Shown here in pieces: positions 18,216 through 28,425 of a stretch of 64,000 bases of DNA. The stretch is from the NCBI GenBank assembly GCA_934725305.1, contig CAKVBA010000001.1, positions 87,601 through 151,600 on the forward strand, given 5' to 3'. The stretch comes from an uncultured Parabacteroides sp. Lineage in GTDB: Bacteria > Bacteroidota > Bacteroidia > Bacteroidales > Tannerellaceae. A model generated the notes under the pieces. That model saw only the letters and a list, made by a program, of their open reading frames with translations, was not told the DNA's origin and ran no database searches. Every line of letters begins with the position of its first letter. Positions within the stretch are counted from its first letter, which is position 1. The translations under genes and the position numbers were made by a program.

Positions 18216-19343
18216 ATGAGCATAATTATAAAAGAAGTTTCCGGAAAGAAAGAACTCAAACAGTTTGTTAAGTTCAGTATTGATCTATATAAAAACAATC
18301 CCTACTATGTGCCTGGTCTGATTGACGAAGAGATGGTTACACTCGACAAGACGAAAAATCCCGCCTTCGAAGTGTGTGAAGCCGTCTATTTTCTGGCCTA
18401 TAAGGATGGAAAGATTGTCGGACGTATTGCCGGTATGATTAATCGCCCCAGCAACGAAGTGTGGAATCAGAAACGTGCCCGCTTCGGTTTCGTCGATTTT
18501 ATTGATGACAACGAAGTGGTAGATGCCCTGTTCAATGCGGTTGAAGATTGGGCCCGTAAAAAAGGCATGGAAGAGATTCATGGCCCGATGGGGTTCACCG
18601 ACATGGACCACGAAGGTATGCTGATCGAAGGCTTCGACCAGATTGGTACCATGGCAACCATCTATAACTATCCCTACTATCCGAAACAGGTTGAACGTCT
18701 CGGATATGGTAAAGATCAGGACTGGCATGAATTTAAGATCTATATTCCGGACGGTGTCCCCGAAAAACACCAGCGCATCGGCGAGATTGTCAAGAAGAAG
18801 TATGGCCTGAAGATTCGTAAGTTCAAATCGGCCAAAGAGATCATGCCCTATGCACGCCCGGTGTTCAAGACACTGAATGCAGCCTTTGCTCCGCTGTATG
18901 GCTTTGCTCCGCTGACCGACAAACAGATCGACTACTACATCAACATGTATATTCCCATGTTGCGCTACGACCTGGTGACACTGATTGTAAAGGAAGAGGA
19001 CGACTCTGTGGTAGGTTTCGGCATCTCTCTGCCCAACCTGTCAAAGGCATTGCAAAAAGCCCGTGGCCGTCTGCTGCCATTCGGATGGTTCCATCTGTTA
19101 AGAGCCTTAAAGAGTAAGCCCAAGGTGATCGACCTCTACCTGACAGGCGTATTGCCCGAGTATCAGAGCAAAGGCGTCAATGCGTTGCTATTTAACGACT
19201 TGATTCCGGTCTATAAGAGTATAGGCGCAGTCTATGCCGAGAGCAATCCGGAATTGGAGACCAACAGCGCCGTACAGGCACAGTGGGACTATTTTAAACG
19301 TGAACATCATAAATCAAGAAGAGCCTATATCAAAAAGTTATAA
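18216..19343 (+). CDS. GNAT-fold N-acetyltransferase-like protein (YghO type)
   Basis: 375 residues from the ATG at 18216 (MSIIIKEVSGKKELKQF); a reading from 18096 would cross the promoter. The N-terminal half has KFSIDLYKNNPYYVPGL and HGPMGFTDMDHEGMLIEGF, and the C-terminal half has VIDLYLTGVLPEYQSKGVNALLFNDLIPVY followed by YAESNPELETNSAVQAQW, as in GNAT-fold proteins of the YghO group. Substrate unknown. The stop lies 3 bp before the parE start, so it is probably co-transcribed with parE and coaD. Confidence 0.82.
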   Translation: MSIIIKEVSGKKELKQFVKFSIDLYKNNPYYVPGLIDEEMVTLDKTKNPAFEVCEAVYFLAYKDGKIVGRIAGMINRPSNEVWNQKRARFGFVDFIDDNEVVDALFNAVEDWARKKGMEEIHGPMGFTDMDHEGMLIEGFDQIGTMATIYNYPYYPKQVERLGYGKDQDWHEFKIYIPDGVPEKHQRIGEIVKKKYGLKIRKFKSAKEIMPYARPVFKTLNAAFAPLYGFAPLTDKQIDYYINMYIPMLRYDLVTLIVKEEDDSVVGFGISLPNLSKALQKARGRLLPFGWFHLLRALKSKPKVIDLYLTGVLPEYQSKGVNALLFNDLIPVYKSIGAVYAESNPELETNSAVQAQWDYFKREHHKSRRAYIKKL

Positions 19344-19346
19344 CAC

Positions 19347-21215
19347 ATGGATGAACTGAATTCAACAATACAACAACCAACTGCCTACAACGACGATGAC
19401 ATCAAGACGTTGGATTGGATGGAGCATATCCGCCGACGTCCGGGTATGTATATTGGCAAACTGGGAGACGGCAACTATGCCGATGATGGTATCTATGTAT
19501 TGCTGAAAGAGGTTTTGGACAACTCTATCGACGAGTATATGATGGGCTATGGCAAGACCATTGAGGTTACCGTCGAAGAGGGTTGTGTATCCGTGCGCGA
19601 CTATGGACGAGGTGTGCCACTTGGCAAGGTTGTCGATGTCTCCAGTAAAATGAATACGGGCGCCAAGTACGACAGCAAGGCCTTCAAGAAATCGGTGGGT
19701 CTGAATGGTGTCGGTATCAAGGCGGTGAATGCTCTCAGCAGTTACTTCCTTATCGAGAGCTTCCGTAATGGAGAATGTAAGCGGGTAGAATATAGCAAAG
19801 CCGTCATTACCAAAGAATCGGAAATACAGCCCTGCGAAGAGGCCAACGGCACATTGGTCTATTTTATCCCCGACAAGGAGATCTTCAAAGAATATCATTA
19901 TAAGGATGAGTTTATCGAGAGCCTGCTGAAGAACTATGTGTTCCTCAACTCAGGCCTGACCATTCTCTACAACGGCAAACGGTTTCATTCTCGCAATGGG
20001 CTGGTTGACCTGTTGAATGAGAATATGACCACCGAACCGCTCTATCCTATCATTCATCTGACAGGCGAGGATATCGAAGTGGTTATCACCCATAGTAACC
20101 AGTATGGCGAAGAATACTATTCCTTCGTCAACGGACAGCATACCACACAAGGCGGTACACATCTGTCTGCCTTCCGCGAGGCACTGGGACGCGTCATCAA
20201 GGAATATTATAACAAGAACTTTGAATATTCAGATATCCGAGCAGGAGTGGTTGCCGCCATCAGTGTCAAGGTGGAAGAACCGGTCTTTGAAAGTCAGACC
20301 AAGACCAAACTGGGATCGAAAGATATGGGACCCGATGGTCCTACCGTAACCAAGTTTGTCGGAGACTTCATCAAGAAGGAGCTGGACAACTATCTGCACA
20401 AAAATGCGGAGACTTCCGATATTCTGCTCCGTAAGATCTTGGATTCAGAGAAGGAGCGCAAAGCAATTGCCGGCGTCACCAAGCTGGCCCGCGAACGTGC
20501 CAAGAAGGCCAATCTACACAACAAGAAGTTGCGCGATTGTCGCATCCACCTGAATGACACCAAAGGAGACCAGACCGAAGAGACCTGTATCTTCATCACC
20601 GAGGGCGACTCAGCAAGTGGTTCCATCACCAAAAGCCGCGACCCCAATCTGCAGGCAGTCTTTAGCTTACGAGGCAAACCGCTGAACAGCTATGGACTGA
20701 CCAAAAAGATCGTTTACGAAAACGAAGAGTTCAATCTGTTACAGGCCGCCCTTAATATTGAGGACGGCTTGGACGGACTACGCTATAACAAGGTGATTAT
20801 TGCAACCGATGCCGATGTCGATGGTATGCACATCCGACTGCTGCTGATCACCTTCTTCCTGCAGTTTTTCCCCGACCTGATCAAGCGCAATCATGTCTAT
20901 ATCCTGCAAACGCCTCTGTTTCGTGTGCGCAACAAGCAGAAGACATGGTATTGCTATAGTGAAGAGGAACGACTGAATGCCATTCAGGCAGCAGGTAAAA
21001 ACCCGGAGATCACCCGATTTAAAGGTTTGGGTGAAATCTCTCCCGACGAGTTCCGCCATTTTATAGGTAAAGATATCCGACTCGACAAGGTAACCATGAA
21101 GAAAGAGGACTCGGTGAAAGAGATGCTCGAATTCTACATGGGCAAGAACACCATGGAACGACAAAGTTTTATTATTGACAACTTGGTGATCGAGGAAGAT
21201 GTAGTCAACGATTAA
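19347..21215 (+). CDS. parE: DNA topoisomerase IV subunit B
   Basis: 622 residues. GHKL ATPase domain with [19 protein letters not shown] and [14 protein letters not shown]; transducer domain with [16 protein letters not shown] domain with EGDSASG (about 418-424) and DADVDGMH for magnesium binding. It cuts and passes DNA with ParC to decatenate daughter chromosomes. The length and missing GyrB-type insertion favour ParE over GyrB; the matching ParC-like gene is 24 kb away on the other strand. It sits in an apparent operon with the acetyltransferase-like gene and coaD. Confidence 0.92.
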   Translation: MDELNSTIQQPTAYNDDDIKTLDWMEHIRRRPGMYIGKLGDGNYADDGIYVLLKEVLDNSIDEYMMGYGKTIEVTVEEGCVSVRDYGRGVPLGKVVDVSSKMNTGAKYDSKAFKKSVGLNGVGIKAVNALSSYFLIESFRNGECKRVEYSKAVITKESEIQPCEEANGTLVYFIPDKEIFKEYHYKDEFIESLLKNYVFLNSGLTILYNGKRFHSRNGLVDLLNENMTTEPLYPIIHLTGEDIEVVITHSNQYGEEYYSFVNGQHTTQGGTHLSAFREALGRVIKEYYNKNFEYSDIRAGVVAAISVKVEEPVFESQTKTKLGSKDMGPDGPTVTKFVGDFIKKELDNYLHKNAETSDILLRKILDSEKERKAIAGVTKLARERAKKANLHNKKLRDCRIHLNDTKGDQTEETCIFITEGDSASGSITKSRDPNLQAVFSLRGKPLNSYGLTKKIVYENEEFNLLQAALNIEDGLDGLRYNKVIIATDADVDGMHIRLLLITFFLQFFPDLIKRNHVYILQTPLFRVRNKQKTWYCYSEEERLNAIQAAGKNPEITRFKGLGEISPDEFRHFIGKDIRLDKVTMKKEDSVKEMLEFYMGKNTMERQSFIIDNLVIEEDVVND

Positions 21216-21230
21216 TAGAACAAGAGAAAC

Positions 21231-21740
21231 ATGGAAACAAAAAGAGACAGAGACGAGCAGACAACAGATAGCAGACAGACGAACAAGCGTATTGCTCTTT
21301 TCCCCGGCACTTTCGACCCCTTCACCATCGGACACCAGTCATTGGTTACACGAGGCCTTGCATTAGTAGATGAAATTGTTGTCGCTATCGGCATCAACGA
21401 CAAGAAACAGACCTATTTCTCGCTGGAAAAACGTCTCGAAGCCATCCGTAATCTCTATCAGGAAGAACCACGCGTAAAGGTTTGTACCTACAACTCCCTG
21501 ACAGTCGATTTCGCCGAACAGATTGGAGCCCGCTTCATCCTACGCGGTATCCGAACAGTCAATGACTTTGAATATGAAAAGAGCATTGCCGACATCAACC
21601 GCAAACTGACCGGTATCGAGACCTTTATCCTATTTACTGAGCCCGAACATACGCACATCAGCTCCAGCATCGTACGCGAACTGCTGCGCTTTGGAAAAGA
21701 TATTTCGCTCTTTGTCCCCAAAGAGACCAAATTATATTAA
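21231..21740 (+). CDS. coaD: phosphopantetheine adenylyltransferase
   Basis: 169 residues. [18 protein letters not shown] near residues 21-38 carries the TxGH-type nucleotidyltransferase motif, and [15 protein letters not shown] near the end matches the ISSS(x)VRE motif. It transfers AMP to 4'-phosphopantetheine in coenzyme A synthesis. The first 18 residues (Lys/Arg/Asp/Gln/Thr-rich) extend beyond the usual start, but no closer start codon is present. It lies 15 bp after parE and the next gene starts 1 bp after its stop. Confidence 0.95.
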   Translation: METKRDRDEQTTDSRQTNKRIALFPGTFDPFTIGHQSLVTRGLALVDEIVVAIGINDKKQTYFSLEKRLEAIRNLYQEEPRVKVCTYNSLTVDFAEQIGARFILRGIRTVNDFEYEKSIADINRKLTGIETFILFTEPEHTHISSSIVRELLRFGKDISLFVPKETKLY

Positions 21741-21741
21741 T

Positions 21742-23355
21742 ATGACAAACCAAATGAACAAGACATTAAAACAAATCCTATCCATACTGTTACTGACAGT
21801 ATGCCCATATACTTCCCTGATGGCTCAAAGAGGGAACATGGATATGCGCAAAATGCAAATCGCATTATATGCCGTAAGTCAACTTTATGTAGATCCTGCG
21901 GACGAAAGTAAACTGGTTGAAGATGCTATCAGAGGCATGCTTGATAAACTGGATCCGCACTCCAATTATATGGACCCGGAAGAGACCAAAGAGATGAATG
22001 AGCCACTACAGGGAAACTTCGACGGCATCGGAATCCAATTCAACCTGCTGACAGATACGCTCTATGTGATACAAGTCATTCCGGGCGGCCCTTCCGAAAA
22101 GGTGGGTCTGATGGCAGGAGACCGCATCATTCAGGTTAACGACACCGTGATTGCCGGCGTTAAGATGAAGAACACCGACATCATGAAGCGCTTACGTGGT
22201 CCCAAAGACACCAAAGTGCGTGTAAAGGTTCTGCGAAACAACGCTCCCGACCTGATTGAGTTTACCATTACTCGTGGTAAGATTCCTATGTATAGCTTGG
22301 ATGCCTCTTACATGGCTGACAAATATACCGGCTACATCAAACTGAACCGCTTTGCCGCTTCATCAACTGATGAGTTTAAAGAGGCGTTACAGAAACTGCG
22401 TGCGCAAGGCATGAAGAACCTGATCCTTGACCTGCAAGGCAATGGTGGTGGCTATCTGAACATTGCCATCGAATTGGCCGACGAGTTTCTCGACCAGAAT
22501 AAACTGATTGTCTATACAGAGGGAAACAAACAACCGCGTCAAGAGGCCAAATCCAGCAAACAAGGTAAATTTCAGGAGGGACGACTTGTTGTAATGGTAG
22601 ATGAATCATCAGCCTCAGCCAGTGAGATTGTATCCGGTGCCATACAGGATTGGGACCGTGGTGTGATTGTGGGACGAAGAACCTTTGGTAAAGGTCTGGT
22701 ACAAAAGCCGATTCCTCTGCCTGACGGTTCCATGATTCGTCTGACCGTATCGCGCTACTACACGCCAACCGGACGCTGTATTCAAAGACCATATGAAAAT
22801 GGCAACAATGAAAACTATCGTCACGACATCATTGAACGCTACAACCGTGGCGAGCTGATGAGTGCAGACAGTATTCACTTCCCCGATTCGCTAAAATTCA
22901 ACACATTAGTCAATAAGCGCACGGTGTATGGCGGCGGTGGCATCATGCCGGACATCTTTATCCCGATTGATACAACTCGCTATAGCAACTATCACCGTGA
23001 TTTGGTAGCCAATGGTCTGGTCAACCGCTTTGCCATGAGCTATTTAGATCATAACAGGGAAATGATGAACAAGAGTTATGCGAAGTTCAGCAAATACAAA
23101 ACAGACTTCCAAGTGACAGATAAACTGATGCAGGAGCTGATAGATATGGCAACCCAAGAAAAGATCGACTTCAAAGAAGAGGAATATGAACGCTCTAAGG
23201 AGGTGATCAGACTACAGATAAAGGCATTGATTGCAAGAGACCTGTACGATATGGGTGAATATTTCCAGATTGTCAATGATGATAATCCCAGCTTCAAAGA
23301 GGCATTACGCATCATCAATGATCCGAATGCCTATAACAAGGCAATTGGGAAATAA
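21742..23355 (+). CDS. S41 family C-terminal processing peptidase with PDZ domain
   Basis: 537 residues from the ATG at 21742, directly after the coaD stop. A signal peptide (to about residue 25, SLMAQ) sends it to the periplasm. The N-terminal region has YVDPADESKLVEDAIRGMLDKLDPHSNYM, followed by a PDZ domain (about 85-165, GIGIQFNLLTDTLYVIQVIPGGPSEKVGL) and the protease domain with VDESSASASEIVSGAIQDW (catalytic Ser) and GRRTFGKGLVQ (catalytic Lys). CtpA/Prc-type proteases trim periplasmic and envelope proteins; the substrate here is unknown. Confidence 0.93.
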   Translation: MTNQMNKTLKQILSILLLTVCPYTSLMAQRGNMDMRKMQIALYAVSQLYVDPADESKLVEDAIRGMLDKLDPHSNYMDPEETKEMNEPLQGNFDGIGIQFNLLTDTLYVIQVIPGGPSEKVGLMAGDRIIQVNDTVIAGVKMKNTDIMKRLRGPKDTKVRVKVLRNNAPDLIEFTITRGKIPMYSLDASYMADKYTGYIKLNRFAASSTDEFKEALQKLRAQGMKNLILDLQGNGGGYLNIAIELADEFLDQNKLIVYTEGNKQPRQEAKSSKQGKFQEGRLVVMVDESSASASEIVSGAIQDWDRGVIVGRRTFGKGLVQKPIPLPDGSMIRLTVSRYYTPTGRCIQRPYENGNNENYRHDIIERYNRGELMSADSIHFPDSLKFNTLVNKRTVYGGGGIMPDIFIPIDTTRYSNYHRDLVANGLVNRFAMSYLDHNREMMNKSYAKFSKYKTDFQVTDKLMQELIDMATQEKIDFKEEEYERSKEVIRLQIKALIARDLYDMGEYFQIVNDDNPSFKEALRIINDPNAYNKAIGK

Positions 23356-23381
23356 GAGGACTTAATGATTTTCTATAGGTT

Positions 23382-23921
23382 ATGTATTGGACGTTATTGC
23401 TTACATTCATAAAGATTGGCTCATTCACCATTGGTGGTGGATATGCCATGTTGCCGCTGATCCAACGAGAAGTGGTTGACAAAGGATGGATGACGAAAGA
23501 GGAGTTTATCGATATCTTTGCCGTTACACAGTCTTTGCCTGGCATCTTTGCCGTTAATATCTCCATCTTCGTCGGATACAAACTGAAGAAAATACCAGGA
23601 GCACTCTGCTGTGCTTTAGGCACAATACTGCCCTCATTCCTGATTATTTTGGCTATCGCTCTTTTCTTTACCCAGGTAAAGGACAATGAGATTGTAGAAC
23701 GGATATTCAAAGGATTGCGCCCGGCCGTGGTGGCCTTGATTGCAGTGCCTTGTATTACCACAGCCCGCTCGATCAAACTGACCTATAAGCAGCTGATTAT
23801 ACCCGTAGCAGCTGCGCTATTGATTTGGCAAGTAGGCATATCTCCGGCTTGGATTATTCTGGCTGCAATCGTAGGAGGAATATATTATGGATTAGTCATC
23901 AAGAAAGGAGGTAATACATGA
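23382..23921 (+). CDS. chromate transporter family protein, N-terminal half type
   Basis: 179 residues, about six membrane helices. KIGSFTIGGGYAMLPLIQREVVDKGWM and FAVTQSLPGIFAVNISIFVGYK are the signature of the CHR domain. It overlaps the next gene by 4 bp (ATGA), which encodes a second CHR domain. Together they form the split (short-chain) type of CHR transporter. The family includes chromate exporters, but in gut Bacteroidales the natural substrate is unproven. Confidence 0.88.
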   Translation: MYWTLLLTFIKIGSFTIGGGYAMLPLIQREVVDKGWMTKEEFIDIFAVTQSLPGIFAVNISIFVGYKLKKIPGALCCALGTILPSFLIILAIALFFTQVKDNEIVERIFKGLRPAVVALIAVPCITTARSIKLTYKQLIIPVAAALLIWQVGISPAWIILAAIVGGIYYGLVIKKGGNT

Positions 23922-24466
23922 TCTGGTTACAACTATTATATGTCTATCTGAAGATTGGTATCTTGGGCTTTGGAGGCGGCTATGCGATGTTGTCTCTGAT
24001 ACAAGCGGATGTTGTGGATCGCTATGGATGGATTTCTCTGCAAGAGTTTACCGATATTGTGGCAATCTCACAAATGACTCCCGGACCTATCGGCATCAAC
24101 AGTGCTACTTACATTGGATACACGGCTATCCATAATGCCGGCTATTCGCCCGAGATGAGTATATTGGGATCGTGTGTAGCGACAGCAGCCGTCTGCATTC
24201 CTTCGTTCCTATTGGTGCTGTTCATCTCCATGGCTTTCGCCAAATTCAAGAACAATAAATATGTAGCTACAGCCTTTTATGGTCTGCGCCCAGCTACTGT
24301 GGGACTGATTGCTGCGGCTGCTTTATTACTGATGAATCACGAGAACTTTATCGACTACAAGAGTTTTCTGATCTTTGGTGCAGCTCTCGTGCTTACCTGG
24401 AAGTTCAAAGTACATCCTATACTGATGATTGTATTGGCCGGATTGGCCGGATTGCTGCTCTACTGA
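23918..24466 (+). CDS. chromate transporter family protein, second half type
   Basis: 182 residues, about six membrane helices, with KIGILGFGGGYAMLSLIQADVVDRYGWI and VAISQMTPGPIGINSATYIGY, the same CHR signature as its partner gene just upstream. The start overlaps the upstream stop by 4 bp, so the two subunits are probably made in equal amounts. A hairpin terminator follows at 24545-24584, shared with the convergent porN. Confidence 0.88.
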   Translation: MIWLQLLYVYLKIGILGFGGGYAMLSLIQADVVDRYGWISLQEFTDIVAISQMTPGPIGINSATYIGYTAIHNAGYSPEMSILGSCVATAAVCIPSFLLVLFISMAFAKFKNNKYVATAFYGLRPATVGLIAAAALLLMNHENFIDYKSFLIFGAALVLTWKFKVHPILMIVLAGLAGLLLY

Positions 24467-24544
24467 TAAAAGATGGTCTTTCGGATAGGAATCCAATTCT
24501 ACCATCAACAGCAATGAAGGAATAAGAAAAGGAATATTATAATT

Positions 24545-24584
24545 CTGGCGGTGCGTCAAAACAACCATTATGACACACCGCCAG
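24545..24584. terminator. hairpin terminator, recurrent family (T3)
   Basis: CTGGCGGTG and CACCGCCAG arms with GTCAAAACAACCATTATGAC between. Lies between the convergent chromate transporter and porN genes. Confidence 0.82.
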
Positions 24585-24610
24585 TCTTTTGTATAGTATT
24601 ACCGAAGCTA

Positions 24611-25702
24611 TTAACGTCTGCGACGCACACTATGAACCGCGTTAGAGTTGGAACGCTGAGCTTTCGGAGCTTTGGTCTTTACCTCTTTCTGCTGTTTGGG
24701 TTCTTTCACTGATACACCACCACGATCACGCACTGATGTCTTAGACTTCTTCACCTCCTTGACAACCTTATCATCTGTCTTTGTTGTATCAGGCTGTATC
24801 CATAAAGCCTTCTCAAAAGCCACCAACTGGTTCTCAATACGATCTTGCTCACGCTTCATGGAGTCCGGAGTAGGACAATAAGCCTGCAAAGGACGATTCA
24901 TAAGATTTTGTGTCTTGATGATTTCACCATCAAACATACGACGACGGAAATAGTCATCCATCGTAAAGGTCATGGCATTGTTTACACTTGATGTCATGAT
25001 ATAAGCCGTATTGATATAGGGACGAATATTCTCATAAGGCAACCAGAACATCGGCATCGTTGTCTCACCCATATCGCCCGTAGAGGTCATGATAGGACAA
25101 ATGGCCAAAGTCTTCACAGCAAAGACCGAGTTGTTCTGGTCGAAATACCAAGCCTCTTTGACATAATAGGACTTCACCTCTTCTGAAGGGACATCGCTTT
25201 CATTAATAACAAATGTAGGCTCTTCACCACCACGACCCGGAACCTCTTCATAAAGAATATAGAAACGGTCGAGCAGCTCCTTGAAATTTACCTCACGAGT
25301 CTCATCAAACACTTCGTAACCATCGAGATACTCATAGGCCTTAATCTTGTTTTCGCTCAACAACTGAAAGATGACAGAAAAGAGATTCATCTGTCCATTC
25401 ATCGGATGCACAGGATAATAGAGAGGAGCATTCTGTTCCTTCGTCAAATCGACCTGACGATAGATAATACGCATCCAACGAGCGTTACCAATCTCTTGCG
25501 TCAACCGCTCATTCATATCTTGTGCCCGAATAGTAAGATCGGGCAAACCTTTGACATCTTTCCCAGCGACACGCTCGCCTCTGCTAACTCGCGGAGCCTT
25601 ACGAACCTTTTGCTGCGCATTACCGCCTTCCTCCTGTGCATACAGAGGAGCTGCCAGATGTGCTGCAGCCATTATCGCTACTATATAATAAAAACGCTTC
25701 AT
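24611..25702 (-). CDS. porN: type IX secretion protein PorN/GldN
   Basis: 363 residues. Signal peptide to about residue 22 (APLYAQ). The body matches GldN/PorN: LTIRAQDMNERLTQEIGNARWMRIIYRQVDLTKEQNAPLYYPV, VFDETREVNFKELLDRFYILYEE and IMTSSVNNAMTFTMDDYFRRRMF. The tail is basic (many Lys/Arg, RRRR end). In P. gingivalis PorN forms the periplasmic ring with lipoprotein PorK. Last gene of the porPKLMN operon, 10 bp after porM. Confidence 0.93.
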   Translation of the reverse strand: MKRFYYIVAIMAAAHLAAPLYAQEEGGNAQQKVRKAPRVSRGERVAGKDVKGLPDLTIRAQDMNERLTQEIGNARWMRIIYRQVDLTKEQNAPLYYPVHPMNGQMNLFSVIFQLLSENKIKAYEYLDGYEVFDETREVNFKELLDRFYILYEEVPGRGGEEPTFVINESDVPSEEVKSYYVKEAWYFDQNNSVFAVKTLAICPIMTSTGDMGETTMPMFWLPYENIRPYINTAYIMTSSVNNAMTFTMDDYFRRRMFDGEIIKTQNLMNRPLQAYCPTPDSMKREQDRIENQLVAFEKALWIQPDTTKTDDKVVKEVKKSKTSVRDRGGVSVKEPKQQKEVKTKAPKAQRSNSNAVHSVRRRR

Positions 25703-25712
25703 ATTCTTTACG

Positions 25713-27281
25713 TTAATTTACTATTACTTCAATCGTTGGAATTGTACGTTCAATACCATCCGGACCTTTAGCCACTACACGAGTGATATAGAATCGTTTT
25801 CCCTTGGTCAAACGACGAATATAATCTTTTTGGCGCTGTGAGAAGTGTGTTCCTTCTGCTACTTCGGGTATAGCATTACCCATAGAATCAAAGAAGGTCA
25901 ACTCGAAACGTACCACTGAATACTTCACATCAAGCAGATCGTCATCAATGGCAGCCAAGATACCGTCAGCTTCTACCAAGCTACGCTTTGCAATCTTACC
26001 GCCCTTGAACTTACGCATATTACCATTCTGATCTTTATACTCAATAAAAGGCAGCGGATCGGGCAATGCTCTTACGCGGAAACTTGTCTTGGCCATCTCA
26101 ACATTACGGCCATCTGCCATACGTGCATGAACCGATACTACCGCTTCGGTTCCCACCTTGGTTGGACGAGCTTTCCATACGTCACCAACACGAGTCAATG
26201 TTCCGTTTGTCATGCTTGCTGTTACGTTGCCACTGGGAACGCCCGGTACTGCAATACGTATCGGATTATCAATGCCGGCATACAACACATTCATCAGCGT
26301 AGGAGCTACGGTTGCAGATGGCTCGGTAACAAAATATTCACTCTCAAATTCACGACGCATCACACTGCCATCACTATTGGGCATCTCGATATAACCCTTG
26401 ATAGGGAATGTTCCTACCGAACCGGTTGTAACCGTAAAGATGCCTTCCTCGCTATCGGGCAAAAGCTTACCATTGACAAAAATAGTAGGACGCTTGGTTG
26501 AATCGACTGCCGACAACACGATGTTCGCTTTATACTGACTTCCACGCATCACAATCTGACTCTGCGGAATCACCTGTGCTTTGATCTCGTTCACACGGTA
26601 GTCTCCCACGTCCACACTACTCAACAACATCGAAAGAGCTTCTCCTTCTGTGTAACGGATATCGCTCTGTACCTTGGTCAATAGTGTAACGGCAGCTGCC
26701 ACCGGCATATTCTCAAACATAGCCTCTTCCCATGAGCGAGTGTTGATGCCTGGCTTATGAGGCGGAGTCGTACTTAAACAAGACTCCATCAATCTCAGTT
26801 TGGCTGTGTCTTGAATCATCTCTCCAATCATGGTGCGATAAGACTCAATTGCCAAACGCAAATCCTTACCTTCTCCACGAGCAGGTGATAGCATAACCAA
26901 CGAAGGAGCTTCCAAATCGTCCTTATGCTCAATGTTATTAACATCACCATCCTCACCATCGGCAACTTTCACAATCTTCACTTTCAGCTCCTGTATAAAG
27001 TTATACAAGCTATCAGATGCCTTCTTGACCTGTTTACCCTTTTCATACCATTCACGCACCTTTTCAGGGTTGTTCTGATAGTAAGCATCCAGTTCTCCGG
27101 CCACTAGTTCATTACGATGAGACGAAGTACTGATCGAAGTTTGCAAGCTACCTTCCACCAAACCAAATCCATCAAGCACCTCAGAAGAGACATTCAATGC
27201 CATCATTGCAATGAACACCAGATACATCAGGTTGATCATCTTCTGACGTGGTGAATTTGGATTATTTGATATTCCTGCCAT
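25713..27281 (-). CDS. porM: type IX secretion protein PorM/GldM
   Basis: 522 residues. Short cytoplasmic N-terminus, one membrane helix (about 14-33, [20 protein letters not shown]), then a long periplasmic region with GldM domains, including the helical first part (residues 40-220) and Ig-like later domains. PorM spans the periplasm and, driven by PorL, couples the proton gradient to the PorKN ring. Located between porL and porN with 30 and 10 bp spacing. Confidence 0.94.
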   Translation of the reverse strand: MAGISNNPNSPRQKMINLMYLVFIAMMALNVSSEVLDGFGLVEGSLQTSISTSSHRNELVAGELDAYYQNNPEKVREWYEKGKQVKKASDSLYNFIQELKVKIVKVADGEDGDVNNIEHKDDLEAPSLVMLSPARGEGKDLRLAIESYRTMIGEMIQDTAKLRLMESCLSTTPPHKPGINTRSWEEAMFENMPVAAAVTLLTKVQSDIRYTEGEALSMLLSSVDVGDYRVNEIKAQVIPQSQIVMRGSQYKANIVLSAVDSTKRPTIFVNGKLLPDSEEGIFTVTTGSVGTFPIKGYIEMPNSDGSVMRREFESEYFVTEPSATVAPTLMNVLYAGIDNPIRIAVPGVPSGNVTASMTNGTLTRVGDVWKARPTKVGTEAVVSVHARMADGRNVEMAKTSFRVRALPDPLPFIEYKDQNGNMRKFKGGKIAKRSLVEADGILAAIDDDLLDVKYSVVRFELTFFDSMGNAIPEVAEGTHFSQRQKDYIRRLTKGKRFYITRVVAKGPDGIERTIPTIEVIVN

Positions 27282-27311
27282 ATCGCTTTCTTCAATTAAT
27301 CTACATTAGTT

Positions 27312-28385
27312 TCATCGGCCTGGCTGACCCGGATTGTTTGAATAGGGCGCCTGATAATTATTACCCTGCATAGGCTGCTGAGGATAAGCCTGACTAAAAG
27401 GCTGAGAAGCATAAGCCTGATTAGAGGGTTGTGCCGGTGCCTGATAACCCATATTCACCGTCATCGCCTGCAACAGACGACTATATACCTGATTCAACTC
27501 TGACAGCTGACGAGTCATCTTTTCCGTCTCGTTACGGAACACGGAACTATCAATAACAGAACCGTCATACATCTCACGGATACGGCTCAAACCGCCATTG
27601 ATATGCTCTATCGATTCAATCTGAGAACTGATGCTCTTCAACTGTATCTCATAAATTGTATTCAATCCAGATACATTGCGATTCAACAGCTCCATCTGTT
27701 GTACATAACCACGGGAATTTTGGTTTATGCCATCCGAATTGTCTGTTATGCTCTTATAAGAATTCAACAACACATCCGATACATTTGTCAATGAATTGGT
27801 TACTTGGCTGAAGCGTTCCATCTGCTGAGACATTGTTGACAACTGCTCCAAATACTTCTGTGTAGCTTCTGTCAACTCGGCCATCTTTGAAATCTGTTCA
27901 GCTGCACCGCTCAACTTCTTGATGCTTTCAGACAGATTCTTAGTATCCTCTTCTGACACATTCAATGAACCGGCTAAATTCAATCGGCCATCACCAGAGA
28001 CATGGCCTGCTGCTCCAAAGCCAGCCATCTTTGCCGCTTCGGATACCTGACTGTTTACATCTTCTTGTGTTTCGGTATTTACCGATGTATTACCCGAAAA
28101 GTCCGGACGATCCATCGGATTACGAGATTTCAACACGGGGAACACATCTTCCCAATGATATTCATTAGATGGATGCTCAAAGGCTGAGATAAAGAATACG
28201 ATAGACTCTGTAATCATAGCCACAAACAAGATCTGATTGGCATACGGCAAATGAAGCAACTTAAACAAGGCTCCCAAAATAACGATAGATGCACCCCAGC
28301 TATACAAGAAGTTCAATACACGCTTACCCCTTTCACTGGAAAGGAACATCTCGACTCTGTTTTTATATCTTCTATACTTTCCCAT
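27312..28385 (-). CDS. porL: type IX secretion motor protein PorL/GldL
   Basis: 357 residues. Two membrane helices near the N-terminus (about 22-43 and 47-68, YSWGASIVILGALFKLLHLP then FVAMITESIVFFISAFE), with the Glu in the second helix that is important for proton use in GldL. A long cytoplasmic coiled-coil region follows (about 110-310), then a Gln/Pro/Asn-rich low-complexity tail (QPSNQAYASQPFSQAYPQQP). With PorM it makes the inner membrane motor of the T9SS. Confidence 0.94.
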   Translation of the reverse strand: MGKYRRYKNRVEMFLSSERGKRVLNFLYSWGASIVILGALFKLLHLPYANQILFVAMITESIVFFISAFEHPSNEYHWEDVFPVLKSRNPMDRPDFSGNTSVNTETQEDVNSQVSEAAKMAGFGAAGHVSGDGRLNLAGSLNVSEEDTKNLSESIKKLSGAAEQISKMAELTEATQKYLEQLSTMSQQMERFSQVTNSLTNVSDVLLNSYKSITDNSDGINQNSRGYVQQMELLNRNVSGLNTIYEIQLKSISSQIESIEHINGGLSRIREMYDGSVIDSSVFRNETEKMTRQLSELNQVYSRLLQAMTVNMGYQAPAQPSNQAYASQPFSQAYPQQPMQGNNYQAPYSNNPGQPGR

Positions 28386-28425
28386 TGTATATTATATCAA
28401 TCAATTGTATTATTACACCTCTATT